Positions 53,619-61,595 of a stretch of DNA of 64,000 nt are shown in pieces. The position numbers and the translations under genes were made by a program. The DNA is from G025836975 sp049646585 (GTDB taxonomy: Bacteria > Pseudomonadota > Gammaproteobacteria > Burkholderiales > Burkholderiaceae_B): positions 76,586 to 140,585 of the forward strand of contig JBARWC010000051.1 in the NCBI GenBank assembly GCA_049646585.1, given 5' to 3'. The notes beneath the pieces are model-generated. The model was not told the DNA's origin. It searched no databases and was given only the letters and a program-made list of their open reading frames with translations. Within the stretch, counting starts at the first letter, position 1. The number at the start of each line of letters is the position of its first letter.

Positions 53619-54070
53619 AGCGTTTGTGGATGGCTTTGCTTTGCGCGGTGATCGCGATGCCGTCGTGGGCGACGGCCTCTAACGCAGAAAAGCGCATGCT
53701 CGACATCGCGGCAGAACTGCGATGTCTGGTGTGCCAAAACGAATCGATCGCTGCTTCACGAGCTGACTTGGCGGTCGATTTGCGTCAGCAGATTCGCGAG
53801 CAGATTCAAGCCGGCCGTAGTGACGCAGAGATTCGCGCGTATATGGTCCAGCGTTACGGCGACTTCGTGCTCTATCGCCCACCTTTTAAAGCCACCACGC
53901 TCCTGCTTTGGCTTGGACCCGCGCTGCTCCTCGTTTTTGGTCTCATCGTATTAACGGTATCGCTGATTCGCCGTAAGGAAAGAATGATGAACGCGTTATT
54001 AAGCGAGGAAGAGCGTGAGCGGGCGGACGCGCTCTTGCAGCACACCATCAGTACCGGAAAAGAACCATGA
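53615..54070 (+). CDS. ccmH: Cytochrome c maturation protein CcmH
   Basis: A 151-residue protein with a signal peptide, the LRCLVCQNESIAAS motif carrying the redox cysteines, and a C-terminal membrane helix. It reduces or holds the apocytochrome haem-binding site. It is coupled to ccmG and ccmI by ATGA overlaps. Confidence 0.95.
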   Translation: MKRLWMALLCAVIAMPSWATASNAEKRMLDIAAELRCLVCQNESIAASRADLAVDLRQQIREQIQAGRSDAEIRAYMVQRYGDFVLYRPPFKATTLLLWLGPALLLVFGLIVLTVSLIRRKERMMNALLSEEERERADALLQHTISTGKEP

Positions 54071-54918
54071 GCCTTATCTTTATTCTTATTGCCGCACTCC
54101 TTGTGGCCGGTGCCGTTCTACCACTGGGGCTTGTGCTTTGGCGAAGCCCTCAGAGCGATAGCAATCTTGAGCATCAGGCTGTCAATGCAGCCGTATTACG
54201 TGATCAGTTACTGGAGTTGGAGCATGATCGCCTGAGCGGCACCCTATCCGTGCGTGACCACGCCGAAGCCAAGCAAGAGCTCCAACGACGGGTACTCGAA
54301 GAGGTCGAACCCGGTCGAACCGGCACTTGGGCCGGGCAGCGCGGAAAGTATGCCACCATCGCGCTGTCTATCGTGCTTCCGCTTGCGGCCGCGTTGACCT
54401 ACTTGGCGTTAGGTAATCCTGCCGCGATTGCTCCAACCGCGTTGCAAAGCCCTGCAAGCGTTACACAGGCCGATGTGCAAGCCATGGTGGATTCACTTGC
54501 CGCGCGGCTCGCGAACAACCCCGACGATCCAGCTGGCTGGCTCATGCTAGCGCGTTCATACCGATATTTTGAGAGGTATGAAGACGCGGCTAAAGCCTTC
54601 GGCAAAACAGGCGCCGCCATAGAAGCGGACCCCCTGGCCTTGGCCGAGTATGCAGAAACGCTGGCCAGAAGCAGCAGGGAAGGCTTCCAGGGCAAGCCTA
54701 CGCAACTGCTCGGGCAGGCGTTAAGCCTTAATCCCAAAGAGCCCTTCGCGTTGACATTGGCTGGCGCGGCAGCGCTTGAGCGGCGTGATTATCAGGCGGC
54801 TGTCCAGTACTGGCAACAGTTGCTGGAGTTGCTTCCTCCTGACTCCGATGCCTCGCGTGCAGTGGCCGATAGTATAGAGCGGGCGCGTCGCGAACAAATC
54901 CGGCCCGCATCTCAATAG
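54067..54918 (+). CDS. ccmI: Cytochrome c maturation protein CcmI
   Basis: A 283-residue protein with two helices (around residues 3-24 and 95-116) and a C-terminal TPR domain (GWLMLARSYRYFERYEDAAKAF, SLNPKEPFALTLAGAAALER). It delivers apocytochrome to the heme lyase. It completes the ccmABCDEFGHI set. Confidence 0.92.
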   Translation: MSLIFILIAALLVAGAVLPLGLVLWRSPQSDSNLEHQAVNAAVLRDQLLELEHDRLSGTLSVRDHAEAKQELQRRVLEEVEPGRTGTWAGQRGKYATIALSIVLPLAAALTYLALGNPAAIAPTALQSPASVTQADVQAMVDSLAARLANNPDDPAGWLMLARSYRYFERYEDAAKAFGKTGAAIEADPLALAEYAETLARSSREGFQGKPTQLLGQALSLNPKEPFALTLAGAAALERRDYQAAVQYWQQLLELLPPDSDASRAVADSIERARREQIRPASQ

Positions 54919-54937
54919 CGCTGAATATTGGACCTTA

Positions 54938-55552
54938 ATGATGAAGAACACTTTTCGGAAAATCGGCTGGATCGCGCTGGCGTTAGCTAGTGTGATCGCC
55001 ATTGCGGTGGCGCTATATCGTTACCAGGATAACAACGCCTCAAAAGGCGTTCTCGGAAGCGTACTCAACGTTGCGGTGGACATAGGCGATCAGCGCTTTA
55101 TGCGTTGGCATACTCCCCGCGAACTGCCTGACATCTCGTTTCAGAACGAGGCGGGTAAAACAATAAGCCTGACTGATTTTCGGGGCCGTGTTGTTTTGCT
55201 TAACATTTGGGCCACCTGGTGCCCACCGTGCCGAGAAGAAATGCCGTCGCTTGATCGCTTAAATGCCAAACGGGGCGGTCCGGCATTCGAGGTGGTGGCC
55301 TTATCGATTGATCGGGACTCCGCTCTGGTCAAGCCGTTCTATCAGGAGTTCGGCATACAAACCTTGCGCGGCTATTTCGATCCAACTTCACAGGTTTCCA
55401 GTATCCTTCGCGCTCCGGGCGTTCCTACGACCTTGCTGATCGATCAAGAGGGTCGCGAAATAGGGCGCACCATGGGTCCGGCCGCCTGGGACAGCCCGCA
55501 GGTCGAAGCCTTGATTGACGCAGCGCTGATGCGTGCGTCCCGGGAGGGTTAG
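54938..55552 (+). CDS. TlpA-family thioredoxin
   Basis: A 204-residue anchored thioredoxin, active site WATWCPPCREEMPSLD, cis-proline GVPTTLLIDQEG. TlpA-like proteins reduce copper-chaperone and oxidase thiols (for example ScoI and CoxB in Bradyrhizobium). It lies 19 bp after ccmI and is followed by ccdA, a likely electron donor. Confidence 0.9.
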   Translation: MMKNTFRKIGWIALALASVIAIAVALYRYQDNNASKGVLGSVLNVAVDIGDQRFMRWHTPRELPDISFQNEAGKTISLTDFRGRVVLLNIWATWCPPCREEMPSLDRLNAKRGGPAFEVVALSIDRDSALVKPFYQEFGIQTLRGYFDPTSQVSSILRAPGVPTTLLIDQEGREIGRTMGPAAWDSPQVEALIDAALMRASREG

Positions 55553-55587
55553 GCCAATGAGAAAGCTGATTCTTTTGAGGCGGTCCG

Positions 55588-56334
55588 ATGCTTGAGCTAA
55601 CTGTATTTGGGTTATTGACAGCATTTGTCGCGGGCATCGCGTCGTTCCTCTCGCCGTGTGTTTTACCGCTCGTGCCAGGCTACCTTTCTTACATTGGCGG
55701 CGGCTCGGTAGCGCCTTCCGAGTCGCCCGCAGAAGCGCGCACCGCACGATGGCGGACGGTGGGTCTGAGTGCATGCTTCGTTCTGGGCTTTTCTTTGGTC
55801 TTTCTGGTCCTGGGCGCCAGCATCACCGCGATTGGACGCTTGTTCTTGTCCTATCGGTATGAGCTCAATATCGTCGCGGGAGTCATTATTGTTATTGCAG
55901 GCCTGCTGATTATGGGTGTGGTGCGAGCGCCCTTATGGACGCAACGCTATTACCGCTTCGAGGCGGGGGCAAGTGGAGGTAATCCGTGGTCGGCTGGTGT
56001 GCTGGGCATGGCCTTTGGCTTCGGATGGACGCCTTGTATTGGGCCAGTGCTGGGAGGCATTCTGGCGCTGGGCGCTACGGCGCAGAGTGTAGGCCAAGGC
56101 ATGCTGCTATTAGGTGTGTATGCATTAGGGCTTGGCGTTCCCTTTCTGCTTTCGGCCTACTTCATGACGCGGTTTATGCGCCGTCTAGGCGCGCTGCGGC
56201 GGACAGGCCGCTACGTCCAAATAGCGACCGGTGCGATTCTAGTGCTGATGGGCATCGCAGTGGCCAGCGGGCAACTGGTTCGTTTTGCGATTTGGCTGCT
56301 TAAGACGTTTCCGGCCTTGGGAAGCATTGGCTAA
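55588..56334 (+). CDS. ccdA: CcdA-type thiol electron transporter
   Basis: A 248-residue membrane protein with six helices and the two redox cysteines in LSPCVLPLVPGYLSYIGG and GWTPCIGPVLGGIL. It moves electrons from cytoplasmic thioredoxin to periplasmic thioredoxins such as CcmG and TlpA. ATG 55588 starts 36 bp after the TlpA stop. Confidence 0.93.
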   Translation: MLELTVFGLLTAFVAGIASFLSPCVLPLVPGYLSYIGGGSVAPSESPAEARTARWRTVGLSACFVLGFSLVFLVLGASITAIGRLFLSYRYELNIVAGVIIVIAGLLIMGVVRAPLWTQRYYRFEAGASGGNPWSAGVLGMAFGFGWTPCIGPVLGGILALGATAQSVGQGMLLLGVYALGLGVPFLLSAYFMTRFMRRLGALRRTGRYVQIATGAILVLMGIAVASGQLVRFAIWLLKTFPALGSIG

Positions 56335-56418
56335 GTCAGCTCTACGTTCGGACAGATATTGCCATCACGGTCAACATTTACTGCTTTCTGAAGCTTCATC
56401 TATAAGGATCGACATGCT

Positions 56419-56853
56419 ATGGCGATAGCTAATCAACTCTCAGGGTCCCGGTGGGGGCGTGTATTTGCAGCATGGCTCATTGCATTCGCCGCAAGCCTTG
56501 GCGCCTTGTTTCTCAGCGAAGCGATGGGGCTCATCCCTTGCGAGCTGTGCTGGTATCAGCGCATTTTCATGTTTCCGCTGGTCTTCATCTTGGCTATCGG
56601 GCTAGCGACATCCGATGATGGCGTTCTTAAATATGCGTTGCCACTTGTGGCCGCTGGATGGCTTGTTGGCCTGTATCACAATCTCCTTTATGTCGGCTTT
56701 ATTCCTGAAGCACTTCAGCCTTGTGGGCAAGGCCCGTCTTGCGCTGAAGTGAATCTAGACCTATTCGGCTTTATCTCCATTCCTCTATTGTCATTAGTGG
56801 CATTTACAGCAATCGCCGCGTTGCTCTTAATCAAAAAAGGTACTTCAAAGTGA
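56419..56853 (+). CDS. DsbB-like disulfide-forming protein
   Basis: A 144-residue membrane protein with four helices, two cysteine pairs (PCELCWYQRI and the CGQGPSC loop) and the conserved CWYQR. It is of the short BdbC/DsbI type. It should reoxidise the partner encoded next. Its stop overlaps the GTG start of the DsbA-like gene. Confidence 0.9.
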   Translation: MAIANQLSGSRWGRVFAAWLIAFAASLGALFLSEAMGLIPCELCWYQRIFMFPLVFILAIGLATSDDGVLKYALPLVAAGWLVGLYHNLLYVGFIPEALQPCGQGPSCAEVNLDLFGFISIPLLSLVAFTAIAALLLIKKGTSK

Positions 56854-57500
56854 AAAAACAGACTATTGTCGTTTTAACTAGCATTGTCGCGGTCATGGCT
56901 TTTGCCGTGAGCGCCTTCTTGTATGAGCAGAGCCAAACCCAAAAAAAAGCGCAGGCGGCAAACACTAATATCAGTGAACTCGTGCGTATGCATTCGCCAG
57001 TGTTTGGTTCAGCCGGCGCAAAAGTCACGATTGTCGAGTTCTTCGACCCTGCTTGTGAGACTTGCAGGGCATTCTATCCTGCCGTCAAAGAGTTGGTGAA
57101 TGCCAATCCGGGCAAGGTGAAGCTCGTTGTTCGGTATGCTCCGTTCCATGAAGGGTCGGAGGAGATGGTCAAGATTCTTGAGGCGTCCAGACTCCAAGAT
57201 AAGTACTGGTCAACGTTAGAGACGGTGCTGAAGACGCAGCCGCAATGGGCGTCACACGACAATCCGCAGGTCAACTTGATCTGGGATCACCTTGCTGCGG
57301 ACCTGGACGTTGAGAAGGCGCGCAAAGACATGAACGAGCCGACAGTGGTGGCTATCCTCGAGCAGGACAAGGCCGATCTCCGTTCATTGAAAATAGCTCA
57401 AACGCCTACTTTCTTTGTTAACGGGAAGCCATTGCCCAAATTCGGTTATGAGCCGCTTAAGACACTGGTGGAACAAGAAGTGAAAGCCGCCTATAACTGA
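56850..57500 (+). CDS. DsbA-like oxidoreductase with CETC active site
   Basis: A 216-residue periplasmic thioredoxin-fold protein (BdbD/DsbA_4 type). The site is FFDPACETCRAFYPAV, with CETC instead of CPHC, and the cis-proline is AQTPTFFVNG. The start is GTG 56850, coupled to the DsbB-like gene. The pair probably forms its own oxidative path. Confidence 0.9.
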   Translation: MKKQTIVVLTSIVAVMAFAVSAFLYEQSQTQKKAQAANTNISELVRMHSPVFGSAGAKVTIVEFFDPACETCRAFYPAVKELVNANPGKVKLVVRYAPFHEGSEEMVKILEASRLQDKYWSTLETVLKTQPQWASHDNPQVNLIWDHLAADLDVEKARKDMNEPTVVAILEQDKADLRSLKIAQTPTFFVNGKPLPKFGYEPLKTLVEQEVKAAYN

Positions 57501-57631
57501 TGTGGGGCGACGATTTGGATATCCGTCTTCGCCGGCATGGGTTCTATTGGTGGTGCTTAACCGCTTTTCCTTACCGCGTAGCGGCAAGGAAAAGAAGGCG
57601 CGACCAGCCTGAAAAGTACACTCGAACTATT

Positions 57632-58273
57632 ATGTCCTGGTATAGAAAATTATTGATCCTTAGCAATCGACGAAAGCCGCTTTGCGCAGTAAGTGCGATT
57701 CTTTTAGCAACGAGCTTTTTGATGTCTTCCAATGTGCATGCAGAGGTATTGAGCTTTTCGATTGTCCACGAACAATTCGAACTCCATAACACGAATGCCG
57801 CTACTGCTACCCCACGGCTAGACCGGCTTCGCAAGTCGTTCTTTATTGCGCCCATCAAGGAAAGCGAACTCCAAGTGAGTTCCAAATTCGGCTTGCGTCG
57901 TCACCCGGTTCTGAAGAAGCAGAAAACCCATAATGGCGTCGACTATACAGCGCCCAAGGGCACGCCGATCCAAGCAACAGCGGATGGCACGGTGGCATTT
58001 ATCGGCCGTCAAAATGGCTATGGAAAAGTTATCATCATTGAGCACTCTGCTAATTTGACTACCGTCTATGCGCATCAAAGTCGGTTTGCAGCCGGCTTGA
58101 AAAAGGGTGATCCCGTTGTGAGAGGCAACACCATTGGCTATGTCGGATCGACCGGCATGGTAACCGGTAATCATTTGCATTATGAAGTCCGAATGGATGA
58201 TCAGCCGATTAATCCGTTGAAGGTAGATAGGCTGTTTGTTGAGAACGAATATTTTTCCGACAGCATAAATTAA
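57632..58273 (+). CDS. M23-family (LytM) metallopeptidase
   Basis: A 213-residue exported peptidase. The signal ends near NVHAEVL. The Zn site is visible as FGLRRHPVLKKQKTHNGVDY and HLHYEVRMDDQPINP. It should cleave peptidoglycan cross-links in the cell wall. The frame is open upstream to 57500, but ATG 57632 gives a signal peptide. M23 peptidases also occur in the cus/pco copper island of enterobacteria. Confidence 0.87.
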   Translation: MSWYRKLLILSNRRKPLCAVSAILLATSFLMSSNVHAEVLSFSIVHEQFELHNTNAATATPRLDRLRKSFFIAPIKESELQVSSKFGLRRHPVLKKQKTHNGVDYTAPKGTPIQATADGTVAFIGRQNGYGKVIIIEHSANLTTVYAHQSRFAAGLKKGDPVVRGNTIGYVGSTGMVTGNHLHYEVRMDDQPINPLKVDRLFVENEYFSDSIN

Positions 58274-58370
58274 CAGAAGCCGAGTGCATACCGCGTGTGA
58301 GGTTCGAACGGATTCTGTGCGGCCCTTCACCGACGCCTTCGCCAATATTTGAACAGCGTGAGAATAAACC

Positions 58371-58901
58371 ATGAAGAGAATAGCCTTTAGTATGTTGATG
58401 CTTTACAGTGCTTCGTCCGTCTATGCCGCAAGCGTTCACGGCCAACACGGCTCTGCTGCGTCTGCGCAGAACCAAGACAAGACCGCTCAATCTGCCAATA
58501 CGAGCCAGGATAAGGCCTCGAACTCTAAAACATTGACGGTTTCAGGATGCTGGATTCGCTCCTTGCCGAAGCCAGTACCTTCAGCGGCCTACTTTGTAAT
58601 AAAGAATTCCGGCACGAACGACGCAGAGCTGACCAGCTTGGCCATGTCCGAGTTCGACGAGGTATCGTTACATCAAACAACCAATCATGGAGGCCAGAGC
58701 AAAATGGTCATGGCGCACAACACTCTGATACCGGTTGCGGGAGAATTGAAATTTAAGCCGGGCAGCTATCACGCCATGCTCGAGAAACCCAACCAAGCCC
58801 TGACGATTGGCTCTCAGGTTAAAGCTGAGTTTGCATTTGACTCAGGCGAAATAGTCACGGCAACGTGTGATGTCAAACCACCTAATACAGTATCGGAATA
58901 G
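58371..58901 (+). CDS. PCu(A)C-family periplasmic copper chaperone
   Basis: A 176-residue protein with a signal peptide, a polar linker (residues 25-55) and a DUF461/PCu(A)C domain. Copper ligands are visible in VSLHQTTNH, SKMVMAHN and KPGSYHAML. Such proteins deliver Cu+ to cytochrome oxidase. The SCO gene follows after 122 bp, as in many genomes. Confidence 0.9.
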   Translation: MKRIAFSMLMLYSASSVYAASVHGQHGSAASAQNQDKTAQSANTSQDKASNSKTLTVSGCWIRSLPKPVPSAAYFVIKNSGTNDAELTSLAMSEFDEVSLHQTTNHGGQSKMVMAHNTLIPVAGELKFKPGSYHAMLEKPNQALTIGSQVKAEFAFDSGEIVTATCDVKPPNTVSE

Positions 58902-59023
58902 CTCGTCCCCTGTCCGAGAATCTGTTCGAACCGACCGTAGGAAGCCATACCAAATGAATGTAAATAGCACGGCAGCCGTTACGGCACCCGTTCGTCGCTT
59001 AGGCCAATAGAGAAGAGGGTAAT

Positions 59024-59620
59024 GTGAAGAAGCTTTATCGAATTATTGGCGTTATCTTGCTGGCGACTGCTCTGGCGGGTTGCCAGCAAGATAACGCGGC
59101 CACACAAGAATTTGCCGCCACTGATATTACAGGCGGTCCGTGGGGAGGCAACTTTCAATTGGTTGACCACAACGGGCAACTCAGGACTATTGCCGATTTT
59201 GAAGGGAAAGCCGTGGTAGTTTTCTTCGGATATACCAATTGCCCGGATGTTTGCCCCACGACGATGGCCAAGCTTGCCTCTGTGATGGAGCAACTCGGTT
59301 CTGATGCCGAGCGTGTGCAAGTACTGATGGTAACGCTTGATCCTAAACGGGATACACCAGAGATATTGAAAAAGTATGCGCCGGCGTTTCATCCCAGCTT
59401 CCTTGGGTTGAGGGGTAATGAGCAGCAGACGGAGTCGACAGCAAAGGAATTCAAGACACTACGGACACTGCAAAGTCCCGACGAGAATGGTTCTTACACC
59501 GTGGACCATTCGGGCGGCACTTACGCTTATGACCCCCACGGGCGCCTGCGGCTGTATATCAACGACCAGCACTCAGTGGAGACGATTGCAAAGGATATAA
59601 GGGCGTTGCTAAAGACATGA
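59024..59620 (+). CDS. SCO-family protein
   Basis: A 198-residue lipoprotein (LAGCQQ lipobox) with a thioredoxin-like fold. The copper and redox motif is NCPDVCPTTMAKL, and the conserved His is in VDHSGGTYAYD. SCO proteins help assemble the CuA site of cytochrome oxidase or reduce its cysteines. The start is GTG 59024, with AGAGGGT before it. Confidence 0.9.
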   Translation: MKKLYRIIGVILLATALAGCQQDNAATQEFAATDITGGPWGGNFQLVDHNGQLRTIADFEGKAVVVFFGYTNCPDVCPTTMAKLASVMEQLGSDAERVQVLMVTLDPKRDTPEILKKYAPAFHPSFLGLRGNEQQTESTAKEFKTLRTLQSPDENGSYTVDHSGGTYAYDPHGRLRLYINDQHSVETIAKDIRALLKT

Positions 59621-59778
59621 ACAAGTGCTCTGCTATGCCAGCCCAAGCTGAGAGATAGTCGGCCTCGCACTCGGTATGGGGAGCTTTTTTCCTAAGCTTG
59701 CTGACCCGCCTTGAAGCCGTTTGAGGCCAAACGCTGGCCTATCGAAACCCGAACTGTGGGAACTGCTGTGATCGTTGT

Positions 59779-60696
59779 CTAATGGGACGAAGCAACGTAA
59801 TTGCAGCCATCGTCGGTATGTGCGCAGGGCACCGTCTCAAACTGGAATGTGGTGTGATAGACCGAAAACTGCCGACCTAGAATGTCTTTCAACGCGGGAG
59901 TCAATTGTTCTTCAGGCCTGAATTTCGGATCATAAACAACATGTACTGTCAGGCTCGTTTTACCGCTGGTCAGAGCCCACAAATGAAAGTCATGCAAACT
60001 CAGAACGCCTGGAACAGCCAGCATGGCCTCTTGTATTTGATCAATATCCATCCCCTTGGGTACGCCTTCGAGAAGAATATTGATGCTTTCTTTTAGAAGT
60101 ATCCACGTCCGAGGTAAAACCCATAGGCCGATCAATACCGCGATGATGGAATCAAGCCATATCCAACCGGTAACTCGAATCATGATCGCGCCGACTATAA
60201 CCCCAATCGAGCCGAGCATGTCGCTCCAGACCTCGAGATAAGCGCCTTTGACATTCAAGCTCGTGCCCGCGCCTCGGCTAAGCAATCGCATACTTATCAA
60301 ATTGATGATTAGACCGATGGTTGCGATGACCAGCATCCCGGTCGATTGTATGTCTTGAGGGACCTGCAAGCGCTGGTATGCCTCGTACAGGATGTACATG
60401 GCAACAAGGAAGAGCAGCATTGCATTGAAAGCCGCCGCGAGAATCTCAAAGCGGTGATACCCAAATGTTCTTCGGGCGTCGGCTGGCCGCTTAGCGACTC
60501 GAATCGCTGCCAGTGAGATCCCTAATGCGCTCGCATCGGTCATCATATGGGCTGCATCAGAGAGCAGCGCCAGGCTGCCCGTCATGAAGCCGCCGATAAC
60601 TTCGGCCACTAGAAAGGTGGACGTCAGCGCGAGCGCTGTCCAGAGATACTTCTCATTGTCGCTGCTGGGAGATGCGTGAATGTGACCTGAACCCAT
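59779..60696 (-). CDS. CDF-family cation efflux protein, CzcD/ZitB-like
   Basis: A 305-residue inner-membrane exporter with six helices. The metal motif is LLSDAAHMMTDAS; EVWSDMLGS on helix 5 completes the site. A His-rich N-terminus (GSGHIH) and a C-terminal cytoplasmic domain end in CAHTDDGCNY. It probably exports Zn2+, Co2+ or Cd2+. ATG 60696 is preceded by AGGAGA; a TTG at 60711 is also open. It is convergent with the SCO gene. Confidence 0.9.
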   Translation of the reverse strand: MGSGHIHASPSSDNEKYLWTALALTSTFLVAEVIGGFMTGSLALLSDAAHMMTDASALGISLAAIRVAKRPADARRTFGYHRFEILAAAFNAMLLFLVAMYILYEAYQRLQVPQDIQSTGMLVIATIGLIINLISMRLLSRGAGTSLNVKGAYLEVWSDMLGSIGVIVGAIMIRVTGWIWLDSIIAVLIGLWVLPRTWILLKESINILLEGVPKGMDIDQIQEAMLAVPGVLSLHDFHLWALTSGKTSLTVHVVYDPKFRPEEQLTPALKDILGRQFSVYHTTFQFETVPCAHTDDGCNYVASSH

Positions 60697-60847
60697 CTGA
60701 TCTCCTGTCAAAGTCGGCGCTTCGGTTTTTTAACCAGCGCAGATGTCGAGCGCCGGGAACCTGCGACAAAGGATCGACAACTTGATCCGGTATCCGCGTT
60801 GCTGCCTTTTTTGCACAGGCGACTGCGAAAGGCTTTTACGATTCTCT

Positions 60848-60949
60848 TCAGCGCCGCCGCTCAATAGCCATTTGTAGAGCACTTGTCATGCCGGTGTAAT
60901 AGTGACCCAGGGGGACTGCAGCCTTTCTTCGAGTCGCTGGCCCCGTTTC
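60848..60949 (-). pseudogene. Possible 3' end of a gene cut by the IS66 element
   Basis: Read leftward from the IS left end the frame is open for 33 codons and ends in a stop (..TRRKAAVPLGHYYTG MTSALQMAIERRR). It begins exactly at the terminal inverted repeat, so the start would lie beyond the other IS end. An open frame of this size can arise by chance in GC-rich DNA, so this is tentative. Confidence 0.3.
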
Positions 60950-60979
60950 GTAAGCGTACGCTCAGCACCGTCTTGCGCT
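60950..60979 (+). repeat. IS66 left terminal inverted repeat
   Basis: GTAAGCGTACGCTCAGCACC followed by GTCTTGCGCT. It matches 27 of 30 bases of the opposite repeat. The stop codon of the pRiA4b-like gene (60978-60980) lies within it. Confidence 0.88.
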
Positions 60980-61595
60980 ACAGCTGAATTTCCCTCAGGC
61001 GCTGATTGACTTCATGCAGATCGAAGGCGCTTGGGTCGAAGGGGCCACCGCACCACTGCAACATAGGTGCATACTCGGGGCGTAAGGGGCTTGCCATGAT
61101 CTCAAGGAAGTCTTCATAACCGGGTATGCCACCCACATCCTCGGGCGGGCAAGCGTTAGCGCCATCCAAGCACCATGGAGAATCAAGAGGACCTTCGAAC
61201 CGGGTTCGCTCTACCAGCGTCACGCGATGCCACCAGGCATCGCCGTAGTCGTAAAGATAATCGAAGCTGCGCGCACCACCCAACGCTTTTTCCAGACGAA
61301 CCCGTTGCTCATTTTTAAGATCGTGCTCGGGGTAGTCAGGGTCTGGCTCACCGTAGTGCATGTCGTTGATGATGAACTCATGCAAATGCCCACCTTGCCA
61401 CCCCATGGCCCAGAGCAAGGTCACGTGCAGTTTACGCAAGGTAATGTTGGCCGGCACCAGAATCGTTCGGTAAATCAGCGGAACGCTGTCACGCAGCTCA
61501 ATGCGCAAGACCAGGGCCTCACCGCCCAAGACCGTAAGCTTGCCAGAGGTTACGCGGCGCGAGCCAGAGCGGTGCAGTGTGGGTTTAGATTCCAT
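60978..61595 (-). CDS. pRiA4b ORF-3-like protein, IS66 passenger
   Basis: A 205-residue protein with the family motifs VLRIELRDSVPLIYRTILVP, LHVTLLWAMGWQGGHLHEFII, FDYLYDYGDAWWHRV and PPEDVGGIPGYEDFLE. Its start overlaps the end of tnpC by 46 bp, so it is translated with the transposition genes. The function of the family is unknown. It lies within the inverted repeats, and so moves with the element. Confidence 0.88.
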   Translation of the reverse strand: MESKPTLHRSGSRRVTSGKLTVLGGEALVLRIELRDSVPLIYRTILVPANITLRKLHVTLLWAMGWQGGHLHEFIINDMHYGEPDPDYPEHDLKNEQRVRLEKALGGARSFDYLYDYGDAWWHRVTLVERTRFEGPLDSPWCLDGANACPPEDVGGIPGYEDFLEIMASPLRPEYAPMLQWCGGPFDPSAFDLHEVNQRLREIQL

